DNA from: Gonapodya sp. JEL0774
Lineage: Eukaryota; Monoblepharomycota; Monoblepharidomycetes; Monoblepharidales; Gonapodyaceae
Reading direction: 5' to 3'
NCBI GenBank assembly: GCA_027604505.1
Contig: JADIIX010000009.1
Coordinates: 151,746 to 215,745, forward strand
DNA length: 64,000 bases
Shown here: one piece after another, positions 11,798 to 23,030 of the stretch
Position numbering within the stretch: position 1 is the first letter of the stretch
Layout of the letters: each line of letters starts with the position of its first letter
Translations under genes and position numbers: made by a program
Notes under the pieces: model-generated
The model's input: only the letters and a program-made list of their open reading frames with translations
The model's database searches: none
What the model was told of the DNA's origin: nothing

Positions 11798-14609
11798 TCA
11801 CAACGCACTCTCACTCTCTCCACTATCATCACTTTCAAAAGGGTCTTTACGTGCTCTTACGTACGAGCCGTCGCTTGCCAGGAGGGAGCCACAGATAGCG
11901 CTTGGTTCGGGCTCCCATTGCAAGCTCCCAGTGCCTGTGAAAAGGACCTGGGATGGTTTCGAAGAGACGGTGGACGAGGAACCCACACCATCTGCACCGC
12001 CATCCATTTCACTGCTCCTAACGTTGACATCCGCACCGGGTTCCTCTGCCTCCCTTGCCTCTTCACCCTCTGATGATGAAAACAAGCGATCAAGGACATT
12101 GCGGCGCACGGCAGCAGTCCCTCGCACCACACTTCGTGCTGCAACTGGACCCAAAGGCGGATGGCGAGCGGGTAGCGGTAATTGGGCAAGTGATGCCGAG
12201 AGAACAGAGGAAGATGTTGCATCGCCTGCAACTACACCTTCCACTTCGGACTGTAATGCCCGTCCGCCACGCATGTTTGTGCGGGTTTGCGTGTATCCAC
12301 CAGTCCGTTCACCGTCCTCCTCTGTAGCACTGGATTGCCCCGGACTAGTCCCCCCCTCCAGGTCACCGTCTTCACTGTCCAAGACCACACTCGTCTTCAC
12401 CCTTCCTCCCATCTTGACCCCTGCAGTGGTTTGCATTGTTCCTCGACCCTCTTTGTCTTTCCCCACAAGAGCAGTCCCGGTCCTCCCGCCCCTTCCTCTA
12501 CCCCTCGCATTACCCCGACTTTTCTGGGCCTTTGGCACCAGTATCTCATCTTCGTCTTCTACTTCATCACCAGAACCCTTAGTCCAATCTATTACCTCGT
12601 CCGCCCCCGCCTCCGACGCGACCACCTCATCGATATCCACATCTTCATCTCCTTCTTCTTGCTCTTCCCCTTCCCGATCCCCGCCTTTTTTCTGCCGTCT
12701 CTTCCCTCCTAATGCCCTCCCTTTCCATCCCCCTTTCCTCGCGAGCTCCTCCCACTCTATCCTTCCACCTTCTCCATGTTCCTGTAACGCGGCCCACTCA
12801 CCCCTCACTTTCGCCGTGACCCACTGCGGCCCCTTGCCCGGATTTTCACGTCTAATTCGCGCTCGAGAAGCGCGAGAGAAGAGCTCGTAGGGCGTAGGAC
12901 GACGGCGGGGGTTCTGGGGTGCCTCAGAAGTGCGGGTACGGCTTTTTTTGGTTGGCGGAGAAGTTGAGGAGAGGGAAGAACCTGAAGAGGAAAGAGAGTG
13001 CGACCGAGTAGTTGTTTTGCGGCGTTTGCGGGTTGCTGTTGTTGTTGTCGTTGCGGGTTTCCCGCCATTCGAAGGTGTTGTGTTCGAGTTAGCTCGCGAT
13101 GCTGGACGGCGGCGACTTTTCCCTTCCGCCACCACTTTTGTCGCCATCTGAGTACCCAAGTCCGATTTAGTTTCCAACGACATGTCACCGTCCTCGTCAG
13201 AGGAGATGGAGTCCTCCTGAAGCTATGAGAAGTTCATGGTGATTCGATGACCAGGGATAATCAAGTACAGATATGTTGTGCGGGGCGGGTGAGTTTGTGT
13301 TAAAAAATGTGGATAATGAAAAGAGAGTGAACGATACACTCTCATCGGCGAGAACGATTGGTAACGTTACCGACGTCACCGAATGACACACTGTTCGAGG
13401 CACACCGGCTGCACCAGACCACATTTTGTTGATTCTTCTCACTCACGTAATCGCTCTCCACTTCAATCTCATCTCCCTCGTTCCAATCCTCAGGTGCCCA
13501 CCATCCTTCATCGTCGCCCCACGGGTTGTGAAACCCAGGTCTACCCCCGTCGCTGTCCTTTTCCTGCTCATCATCCGAAGTGGCGATGCTTGAGTGGTCA
13601 GCGAAGAAGTCGGGTCGTTGAGGCGAGGATGGTTGATTTACATGGAGGAAAGACGAGGTCGACGGCTGTGGATGGTTCAATGGGGCACTGGATAGAGCAG
13701 TGGAGACTGATGTTAGCCCTGTAGCGGTGCGGCGGAGGGCGGTGGGTGGGGTGGAGGTTGAGGCTGTGCTACCGGCGACGGTTGTGCGATCGTCGGGAGG
13801 TTCGGAGATATGTGGAGGTGATGGTGGGGGGAAAGAAAGGGAGAGTGAGGCGACAGGAACGGTATCTCCTGCTTGTTGGGGCGGGAGTGACGGTGGCGGT
13901 GAAGGTATCGGAGATATGTGCACGGCGGCGGGGAAGAGGTCGAGGTGGAGGGTGAATGGGTAAGTTCCCGGCCCTCGAAGTACTGTGGGGACGTTACGGG
14001 GGAGGGGTTCGGCGGAGAGCGTGGAGGAAGATTGGCCAAGCTGGGAGGTGGGCGGAAAATGCGTGACGGCCGGGTTAGTTTGTGGACTCCATAAAAATCC
14101 ACCGGGCAGAGCAAGTTTCTTTATACCCCACGGGCGGCCACTGCATTTTCTCACGATCTGATCACTCGCCGTACATTCGTCGCCCAATTGAACTCTTTCA
14201 TACCTGTTCTTGCTGTCCACCACTACCAGCTCATCTTCACCTCCTCCACTACTCGTTTCGTGGCTGGATCATGATTGTCGGAAAACACAACAATCAAACC
14301 AGACAGAACGGTGGAAAATTGTGTACGTTTTCCTCTCCCCAGGGCTATTAGTCGACGGAATGAGTGAACTCCTCAGGTTCATCTCCCTCTCAATAATAAA
14401 ATAGCACAACGACGCACCCTCGTGACCGTGACGGATCCCTCTGACTTGTTGAAATTGAATTTGAGTTGCTGTTTTGAGATTCGAATTGCGAGATTGACAT
14501 CTGTGACAATCAGTCTGTCGGGTCGGCCGATGAACACATCGGTGAGGTTGGGTAGTGGAATTCGTTGCTGTGAAGAGACAGGCTGGATGTATGCTTCAAG
14601 TTGGGGCAT
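11798..14609 (-). CDS. Uncharacterised nuclear-type protein with HMG-box-like segment
   Basis: Three or four exons join in frame. The N-terminal part reads MPQLEAYIQPVSSQQR, then LIVTDVNLAIRISKQ. An intron is removed between SVTVT and the segment SSGGGEDELVVVDSK. A Pro/Ser-rich region follows, then an acidic patch (ESDYEDSISSDEDGD) across the intron at about 13235-13445. The last exon (to 11798) has basic clusters (RKRRKTTTR, KKSRTRT) and a segment with PTPYELFSRASR, RRENPGKGPQWV and WEELARK, spaced like an HMG box but degenerate. The remainder is acidic, Gly-rich and disordered. A chromatin-associated role is an inference from the basic clusters and the HMG-like segment. I do not recognise an orthologue. 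The start codon at 14609 is 98 bp from the prefoldin start. Confidence 0.6.
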
Positions 14610-14707
14610 CGCGGAAGCCGCGTACGGCCAGGTGGTGGTGAAGGTGGAGGTGATCGGGTTCGTTTCAAACGAATATCAGCAATGTAACAAATCATCACAA
14701 TCCAATC

Positions 14708-15422
14708 ATGTCGCTCAACGAAAAACTTGAAGCAGAGGTCAACGCGCTGCAGGAGGTTCAAAAACGTGCGCATTCATTGTTCTCTCCATTTTATGCCTTC
14801 CTGCAATACAGTAATGAGGTTCTTCACCTTCTCGCTGTTTGACCTAGAGTACTCCCGGGCTATTCTCAACCAACAACAGCTTGACTCGCAATTGAGAGAG
14901 AATGAAGCGGTCAAGGAGGTGAGATGTGGTTCCTCTTACCAGAGATCCAGTTGATTTGGCATGTTATTCAGATTCCATCGTACTCGAAACCCTTTCTTCG
15001 CTTTGCGTTCAGGAGTTTTCGACTTTAAAGCCCGATGCCGTCATCTACAAACTAATTGGTCCAGTTCTTGTAAAACAGGACATGGTGGAGGCCAAATCAA
15101 ACGTGGACAAGCGACTGGAGTTCATCAACATTGAAATGTGAGCAATACATGCACAATGGGCCCTCACGCTCCACTAACTTTGTTCACGTACTGCTTTGCT
15201 GTCCTCGGAACCTGTGTTGGTCTCACTCAATGCCCCACAGAAAACGGGCAGACGGTGAGCTCACTTTTGACGGCTGCTGGCACACGGACTGAGACGCGCT
15301 CGTTTTTCGCCGCAGCGCTGATAAAAGATTTGTCCGAAAAGCAAGAGAAACGTCAGGAGCAAATTCTTAAGCTGAAGGAGCTAGCGGACACGGGCGAGAG
15401 GGAATCTAGAGCCGCCAGCTGA
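14708..15422 (+). CDS. YKE2: Prefoldin subunit 6
   Basis: Beta-type subunit of the hexameric prefoldin chaperone that passes unfolded actin and tubulin to the CCT chaperonin. Five exons: MSLNEKLEAEVNALQ, then YSRAILNQQQLDSQLREN, then EFSTLKPDAVIYKLIGP with VLVKQDMVEAKSNV, then a 14-bp micro-exon encoding KRAD, then LIKDLSEKQEKRQEQI. Two helical arms flank a beta hairpin, the usual prefoldin layout, and the length of about 125 residues is normal. The micro-exon is bracketed by cccacag and gtgagc and is required to keep the frame. The gene shares a 98-bp divergent promoter with the HMG-like gene. Confidence 0.93.
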
Positions 15423-15536
15423 TCCAACGTGATTGTAATTGCTTTTGAATATTTGTACAATAGTGAATGCATGTGCCAGAAGACGAGGCATTATGCAGCT
15501 GCCAGCTCCTTCGTCAACGCCCTGAAGTGCAAACAT

Positions 15537-18500
15537 TTACGATAGTGACATCATCGAAATCCGCTTTTGTTCTTGTTCCTCCGCCTTGTTCGCTTCTAAA
15601 ATCTCTGAGCTGATATGCTTGCCAGGATCTTCAGTGGGCACGCTTAAGCGGCTCGTTGGGATCACTGGGGAAGACAAGTCTACCGAACCTGATCGACTCC
15701 GCCAATCATAATTGTTCACGAGGGACTTAAACAAAGCGAGAGCGTCGTCCAAATTGATGTGATTTGTAATCCACCGCCGCGGTGCCGTCGACAGCGAGTG
15801 CTTTCCGTCCATCTGCGTGTCGATGAGATTATTGTCGTGTGCACCTGGACTGAACGATAGTCGAATTGAATATTCCCGTGGACTTGAAGGTGTCACGGGG
15901 CGCGGTGTGCTCCCTCGGTGGTTCATTTGCGGAGACTGGCTTGGTGTGACGCTTGGGTGGCCATCCTCGTGGAGTGGAGACGCAGAGCCGGGAGAGCTGA
16001 TCGTGGAGCCAATATTGGTGGTGCGGACGCGCTCATACAGTTCGAAAACAATCTGGGTGAGGTCTGGAGAGAAAGTAAGACCAGCGGTTAACTCTCCAAC
16101 GGGAATTGCTACGTCCTGTGAAGGCCGCCAGAGAACGGACACTGCTCCCGCAGTACTCACAATCCACCTCATCCACCTCCTTCGGCGAATACGATAGCTT
16201 TACCGGAAACCCCGCCGCAATAATCACGTTTAGAAGAGTGATAATCTTGCTCTCCTTGGTGAAAAAAAGCCTCGTACAGGGTGTAGCAGAATCTCTCGCG
16301 TCTTCTATCTCCTGCACGAGTTTCTTCACCAAAGGGAGCGCACTCAAAACCCCAATTTCAAGCTTCTCAGTCCTTTCCAATCCATACTCTTGCGGCGCCA
16401 CGAAGTCAAAGAGGTCCTTCGCCTTGTACCACACCTTGCGCACAAGTTCTTTGCCGTGCTCTGCGTTGGAAAAGATACCAAAGAGGAACTCGCGGTTGTG
16501 GAGGGCGTCGAACTTGCAGGAGTCGTAAAGTTCGCTGATTTTGGACGGTTCAACCGCAGATCGGTCGACGTCGCAAAAGTTCTCAAAGAGTTTCTCCCAT
16601 CGTTCCTGAAGTCATCGGCCAAATCCATCAGCTTAATGAACCAGCAGCGTATATGACGCAATCCCAAACCCACCACAACTAAAAATGGTGTGTCTTGACA
16701 GCACCACGATCTTGTTTGAAGTGTATCCACATTCAAAATCTTCAAGTTCTCCCTCATTACGGCCCGCATTTGCCCTAGAAGATCAATCACCTCCGTCAGA
16801 GTCACCGCTGGGTCGACCATCTGAAGAAGAAGGAGCAACATCATGAATAGAACTAGAAGCAATAAAGAAGGACTTGCTCTTGACGCAGCCGCAGAATCTC
16901 ACTTCCGCTGGGAGAATGAACCCAGCTGGCAACAAGTGCAACTTGGTCGTCCCCGCAGGTGCGTTCAAAATCTCTTGTAGCTTGGTCTTGATTATCTCCA
17001 TCTGCTCTTTTGCAGCGTCAGAGTCGTCAAGCATGGCGCGATTTACCTCTTCACAGACATGAAATCAACGTCAAACTCTGTTCCCAAGACCACAGAGCAT
17101 GCGATCCCACCACTCCACAGACTCACGCATTGCCTCCTTCGGTAACTCCTGGTCCATCAAAAACTGCGACAAGAAAATATCCGCCGTTGCGGCAACACGG
17201 CGTTCACTGCTTAGGTACAGCTTAACGTCGTCGAGCACTTTACGGTTCATAAGGATAAGATCTTTGCGAAGGTTGAGACCAAGATCTTTGGATTGGTGCC
17301 GACCGGCGTGGGTGAACTGGAGTTCAACAGTAACGCTGGTGATGCAGCGGGCCGATGTGGGTCAAGACACAGGGGAGCACGCCACTCACTTCACCTCCCC
17401 ACTTAACCACCAACTGCACCTTCTCCAACACCTTACTCTTCTTTCCAAAATTAGGTTTCACCTGAATTTTGGTCCCGGGCATCTCCCCCTTCTTCTCCAT
17501 CACCATCAACAGCTGTTCCAAAAGCGCCGCGTCCTCCAACCCGTCTTTAAGAGCTACCCGTGCAGCCTCAATCACCTCCTTCAGCTCTTCTGGCTTCTTT
17601 AATACGACTTCTTCCTCACTTCCATGTAACATATCCATGAAAGGCTTGCTCCGGAAGGAAAACTTGAGTTTCTGTTTCGGCGTACGATCCGCATGACGTA
17701 GAACAGAAATGAACGCCTTGAGCCGCCACGCGGATTCAAGAGAGGCGTCTGATATGGCGCTTGGGGGGATACGGCGCTGTTCGGCGGCTTGGAGGAACAT
17801 CAGACGTAGTCGATGAGCACAATTGTCATAGTATTCGTCATTGCCTTTGACGAAGGACCTGCCCAGAAGGGAAGATGTAGTAGTGATGAGTCAATAACGC
17901 GATGATGGGATGATTGGTCGGGACGCCGGTGGTGCACCAAAATCAACACAAGAGTCACTTGAGTATCGCGTCAGTCTACCTCGCCACACAACCACTCACC
18001 ACCCATTCACATCAATAACATAGCTGTTTCCTCCCGCTCTCAATAAATCAAATCCACAAACGGCTTGCCTGAACCCCAAGCATACAAGTCGCGCCATTTC
18101 CCGTTCAGCGTCTGAGAGTGGAGTGATGTAACGGATTTCCTTGCCTTCAGCGTTCCGCTGCACCACGCCGTCGACGACAGGAGATCTTTTTAAGAACGGA
18201 TGGATGTGAGTGCGGAAGTGAACAGGTACGAGGTAAGGCAACCGTTACAACTAACTGTTGTCTTCCAAGCAAACAAACAAACCCCCTACTCCCCACACTC
18301 ACTTCCTCGTTTCCGCGTGCGCATACGCATCTCCAATTGTATACACTTTGACATCTTCCAAGTTATCCACGGTCATAAACTCTTCGTAAACGTAACTGCC
18401 GTCTCTCCTCAACTCGACTTGCCCGGCCACAAACTCCGAGCTCTTATTATTGATCTTGCGAAACAGTTTCCGCACACCGCCGCCCATGGAGGATGGGTAG

Positions 18501-19748
18501 TAGATCCATACATTGTGGTCTTCCCCTGACACGGGTTTCTCCACAAAGGGTTTCCGAAGCGTTACGTTCCCCTGACGTATCACATCCTCGTCTACCACTT
18601 CCACCTCCGTTGTTGACCACGTCGATTCGCTTAAGTCAGGTCCCCCGGAAGCTCTTACATGCTCCACCAGATCTCTGGGCAAAACTGGGGGTTCTCTATT
18701 TGCTACGATACGTCTTGGTGTGCGTACTCCTACGTGGTCCAAAACCCTCAAAACGACACGTCTGTCCCACAGAAGTTGTTGGTACGATAAATCGTTCACA
18801 CAAAATGGGCGAACGAGGCGAACATATTCAAGGGCTTTAGCCATGGGGAAGTCGGTTGAGAAAAAGGTAATGAGGAAGTCACAAGTTGGCCAGGAGTCCG
18901 GGTCTGAGTAGGGGTTGTTGGGTGGGTTGAAGCACGAGTATGATGGGGGAAGTGTACATAAGAGTCCCTCTCTCAAAGGGATTTGCGACACTCCCCCGTT
19001 CGTAGCTACTATCCTCCTTTTAAAACACAGCCTCCCACCCCCCAGATTCTTTGGGTACTCTGACATGCATTCCATCAGAAATTGCCGTCACCCACCACAA
19101 GATCCTCCCCAAAATCCCCATTCGAGCGTCCAAATGCACTCACCTTCATCCAAGAGCACCTTATCACCAAATATGACAATTTCAAACTCCCCATTGGTCA
19201 ACAGCCTGTTCAAAATGTTTCTCATCGGTTTTGAGCGGGCTTTTTGGTCCATAGCCGCGACACCGAGGACGTCTGTGATAAATTGGATGCATTTCTAGAG
19301 CTTGTTTCGGCGAAGGGAAGGGGAGAGGGATGGCTAACACATACATTTAGGTGGTAGACTGAGGGAGCCGCGCGGCTGATGTATTTAGTCAGAGGGCGGA
19401 GAGGAACCGGGTTAGAAGTCGATTCAAAGAACTTGAAGATCAAAATGGACCACTGATGCATGATGCTGAAGAAGGGAGGTGGGATGCCAAGCGAGAATTC
19501 AGACTTACGCGGTAGAAAGTTGTTCCTTCGACAGATCTGCCGGCATGAGGGGTCTGGTGTGTGTTCAAGTAAGGTTTGCGGGAATGGGATGACGAGGTGT
19601 ATCCGCACAGACAACCGTCAAGAACAGCAAAAGAAAGGGTGAAGCCATGGAATCAAGTGACTCTAAACGAATACATTAGAGGAAGGCTTACCGAAGCCGA
19701 CACATTGTTCGTTCGAAGCGGAGAATCTCCGCCCAGGGAGGAAGCCAT
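15537..19748 (-). CDS. Vip1 / PPIP5K inositol pyrophosphate kinase
   Basis: Dual-domain enzyme of inositol pyrophosphate metabolism: an N-terminal ATP-grasp kinase that phosphorylates InsP6 or InsP7 and a C-terminal histidine-phosphatase-like domain. Kinase motifs in order: [109 protein letters not shown]. Phosphatase motifs: [15 protein letters not shown] (the RHADR form is typical of this family), then LFFTKESKI and [13 protein letters not shown] near the end. About ten exons. The C-terminus at 15537 is firm. The start is not: the ATG at 19748 begins a short Ser-rich exon that could splice directly to the exon before the kinase domain, but extra exons between 19300 and 19690 cannot be excluded. 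Confidence 0.9.
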
Positions 19749-19943
19749 GGAGATTTGGGACGGAGGGAGAGGCCTCCCAGTGACCAGGCCAGCGAGTTCA
19801 GCGAGATGATCCGTTGCTGCGGAGGCTGTAAGGAGAAGGCGTGGGGATACAGCTGGATTGGGTTGGCGAAATTTGAGGTGAAGACTGCCAAAACTTCCGT
19901 CACACCCTGGCTGCGACAAAGTCACCTGTGGAAGCCTTACATT

Positions 19944-20393
19944 ATGGCTCAACAAACTCTGCAATCACGCATCGCGCAGCTGCTACGACTTCGTGCTTCC
20001 ATCTTTTCTATTCCATATGCCGATCCCGCCATTCGGTCAGATGGATCTCACATCCTCCGGGAGCGTTTGGCTGGACCTTCCCTCCGTTCCTACTACCCCC
20101 CCGACTTCGACAACGTAAAGCTCGCAAAGCGGGACCCGGAACTGGAAGGATCGTTTCTGGAATTAGATGACCTGCCACTGGAGAAGAAGAAAGAGAAGCA
20201 GGCTGTTTGGGAAGCGAGGAACAAGAGAATCTGGCAAAAAGGTTCGTCTTGATGCCCGAAATGGGTCTTTCTATGATGTAAAAGATGTTCACCTGAGCTC
20301 ACGTAACCTCTCATCCATCCATTTCCAGTCGGGGTCAAAATTACCCGGGCGAAGGCGAAAGAGACAGGCGGCGGCAAGAGGAAGAGACGATAA
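19944..20393 (+). CDS. RSM27: Mitochondrial small-subunit ribosomal protein mS33 (Rsm27)
   Basis: Component of the mitochondrial ribosome small subunit. Exon 1 (19944-20241) gives MAQQTLQSRIAQLLRL, then IRSDGSHILRERLAGPSL and YYPPDFDNVKLAKRDP, the family signature. Exon 2 (20329-20393) adds the basic tail VKITRAKAKETGGGKRKRR. The intron is gttcgt..tttccag and the join is in phase. The total is about 120 residues, the expected size. The start lies 195 bp from the provisional Vip1 start on the other strand. No separate presequence is apparent, which is common for mS33. Confidence 0.9.
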
Positions 20394-20502
20394 TTCTGTT
20401 TCACGACCTCGTGGACATCAATACCAATGTATATACATCCGCAGCAATTGGACACGTCAAAATATTGGGGGAGTGAAGCGCGTCAACCGTGAATATAGCG
20501 GA

Positions 20503-21494
20503 CTACCGACGAGGCTCCGCGTCCTTCTCCCTCTCCATCACACTTCTGTCAAATTTGATCACCAGAGTTGTTCTTCCAGGGTAACCCTCCATAGGATTAG
20601 AATGTGCTGAGACACGAGCAGGCTTTGGTTGGGACACCCAACGTCGCTTCAGCCTTTGAACCGAACTGCGTGTGCCAACTGCCAAAACTTACGAATTGCG
20701 ACCCGTCTAATACGGCTTCCACGATACCTGCCATGAAAGCTCCACAGTTCAGAGAGGAATACTCGCGGGGAACGGAGATGTATCGAGTCACCACTGGATC
20801 GTTATCGGAGATCATGTCTTCGACGGACATTAACTCTTGCTGAGATGTGGGAAGTAATTACGGGCCGTGACAAGGAACCACCTACATTCGTCCTCGTTGT
20901 CCGTGCTCTTCTCGAGAGAGTCCGCTTGCTTCCCAAACAAACTCTTCCACAGCACAGAGTGGACAAAGTAGAGCATGTTAATCATACGTGTTTCCCGCTT
21001 TCCACCCTTATCACGCCACGTCACGAGTTCGATTGCGCGGATACCGACTCGATAGCCAAAGTCGGCCAGCCTGGTTCACACCATACGAGACAAAGTGGGA
21101 ATCGAGTCCCAAACAAATATGCGAATAATTAGGAATATAATATACAAGGAGGCGATGCAATCGCCTGGGACCACTCAAAAGTTGCTTAGCTCACTTGCGT
21201 TCCAGATCTTGAATCCCGTTCACCCTCTTCTGAGAGTACTGCAGCATCTCCGAAAACATGAACGCAAACGCAGACAAGCTAACCTGTAGTTTTAAGAAAC
21301 CACGAGTACACGGTGAATGAATGAATCGGATAATCAGGAACCCCCACTAGGACGGTAGGAATCGCGTCGTCTTGTCTTGTCACCTCTGCGTGTCCCTTTG
21401 ACAAGGTCCGGTCCAGAATCGCGACCTTCTTACCACCGGAAAACCGACTATTTTCAAAAGAAGCAGCGGATACCATCGAGAGGCGGCCAGCCAT
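20503..21494 (-). CDS. TRS31: TRAPP complex subunit 5 (Trs31)
   Basis: Bet3-fold subunit of the TRAPP tethering and GEF complex for Rab GTPases at the Golgi. Exons give SRFSGGKKVAILDRTLSKGHAE, spliced at gag|gtgaca to VSLSAFAFMFSEMLQYSQ and RVNGIQDLERK, then LADFGYRVGIRAIEL, MLYFVHSVLWKSLFGKQADSLEK, MISDNDPVVTRYISVPREY, SSLNCGAFMAGIVEAVLDG and, last, RTTLVIKFDRSV. The order and spacing match the family over about 190 residues. The start ATG at 21494 is 113 bp from the divergent NDUFB10 start. The stop at 20503 converges with mS33. Confidence 0.92.
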
Positions 21495-21607
21495 GGCGAT
21501 TATGGTGCTCAGTTACAGGGAAGTGAGGTTTGGGTGGGAATGGCCGGACGTGCGCGCCAGCCTGAACAAACGAACTTTTGGTCGACGAACCACTTCTGTC
21601 CACAACG

Positions 21608-22359
21608 ATGGCACCCACCGATGACCACATAGCCTACCAACGAGTTCCCACAGTGGACGAGCTGGATCCGTATGGTGCGTGCCTGGTCCTGAAATACCTT
21701 GTTTTGCCCACACCTTTCTGATAACCATCACAACCTGACAACCGGCCCACTTCGGAACCCGCATCGTCCGAATGGACCGTGGCATCCGTGGATGGTGACT
21801 TTGTGTGCCCGTGGAATGGGGGTTTTTGTTGCCGACTCGGACGGTGTTGTGGGATCATGGGACTTTCCTTTGGGGTCACTGTCGCGCATTGCAATGTTCA
21901 CCGCGACATCTCATGGTCGGACATGGAATGCACACGGCACACCTCTCCATCGCACCTCGTACCGACGTTGTCCCTCCCCCCCGGGCCCACGGGCCCGGAA
22001 CCGGGCCCCAATGGAACCCGGCAGCGGCCCGCGCCCTCGCGCCGGGCGGGGGCGGGCCGCGGGCGGCNNNNNNNNNNCTCCGCCCGCTCGCGCCCCGCCC
22101 ACCCCCCCCGTGCCCCCCTACCCCCCCTTCCTCTCCCCCAGACCGCCCCGCCGTCCTCTCTGCCCGCGACCAGCACATCCGCGAGCAAATGGTGCGGATG
22201 CAAGAAATTTCCATCCTCCGTGACAAGCTCAAGTGGTGTTACCGTCGAGAAGGTCCCAACGCCAAGGAGACGTGCAGGGAACTCGCGCTCGCTTACGTCG
22301 AGTTCCTCAAGGAGGATTGGATCACGCCGTTTAAGGTGCCCGGGCCCAAGGCGGAGTGA
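21608..22359 (+). CDS. NADH dehydrogenase complex I subunit NDUFB10 (PDSW / fungal 12-kDa)
   Basis: Accessory membrane-arm subunit of mitochondrial complex I. Exon 1 (21608-21674) encodes MAPTDDHIAYQRVPTVDEL plus DPY. Exon 2 (22142-22359) encodes DRPAVLSARDQHIREQM, then ISILRDKLKWCYRREG, ETCRELALAYVEFLKEDW and a short tail. The join (TAT G + AC) is in phase and gives 94 residues, right for the fungal subunit. The intron is 467 bp, GC-rich, contains the assembly gap (22068-22077) and has almost no AG dinucleotide before its acceptor. The two Cys in LKWCYRREG and KETC are those conserved in the family. Confidence 0.85.
22068..22077. other. Assembly gap (10 N)
   Basis: Ten N bases in a very GC-rich part of the NDUFB10 intron. 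The true gap length is unknown because 10 is a typical placeholder. It does not touch coding sequence in the exon model given here. Confidence 0.97.
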
Positions 22360-23030
22360 AGGGGGTGGAGGGTGGGGAAGGAGTGGGTAGGCGCGGTCGA
22401 GTCAGGCGGGCGGGCGGGGAGGGGGAGTGGGGGTGAATGGAGTGACCGCGTGGGCTCGTATTTGGTGGATGATTTTCGAGGTGCGGTGGTGTTCCGTGGC
22501 ATGGCGGACCCCGAATAGCCATTTTATCTGGACCTTGAGCGTCTACCATCATTCTTTGTGGCGGGACAGCCGCGACCGTACGCATGGCGGGTCCGAGGTC
22601 TGAGGGCGGAGGGCGGAGGGGGAACAGGAAGCAGGGGCTGGCCTGCGCGGCCCCGTCTGTCTACACTCCACATATGTAGAATTCAAATCCAATCGTGCGC
22701 ATGCGCATGTGTCGTGCCGATGACGCTCGCGTTTTTCAGAACCTACTTGAATAACAACGAAATGCTACGATGTATCACCACGGCGTGCGGGAGGTCCAGG
22801 TGCGAGGTTGTAAAAAGGCAGTTGGAAACGGGGGGAATGGTGTGGTCCGCCCCGCCCCCCCCCCCGCCCCCCCGCCCGAAAGTGGTGCGTGGGGGGACCC
22901 CCGTCCGTCAAAGCCCAGAGTACATACACTTCTTCGACCCGACAAATCAATTAAACGACGCGACACGACCAGTCTCAACGATCAAACATTACAAGTAAAG
23001 CAACCAACACCGAAACCACCGTTCGCTTCT
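22360..23030. other. Convergent intergenic region, GC-rich with C runs
   Basis: 671 bp between the NDUFB10 stop and the V-ATPase G stop. It contains G- and C-rich runs (for example near 22851-22875) and no gene I can support. Both neighbours end here, so it should contain both 3' ends. Confidence 0.5.

Noticed and set aside
11931-12890. Long plus-strand open frame opposite the HMG-like gene
   Set aside because: It is the antisense shadow of a Ser/Arg/Glu-rich exon; the minus strand has splice-consistent joins and basic clusters.
21085-21115. B-box-like sequence with GGGAATCGAGTCCC inside a TRAPPC5 intron
   Set aside because: No cloverleaf arms or A box could be folded around it, so it is not called as a tRNA.
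22558-22998. Plus-strand open frame of 146 codons in the GC-rich spacer
   Set aside because: Composition-driven (Gly, Pro, Arg), no motif, and it ends in homopolymer tracts.
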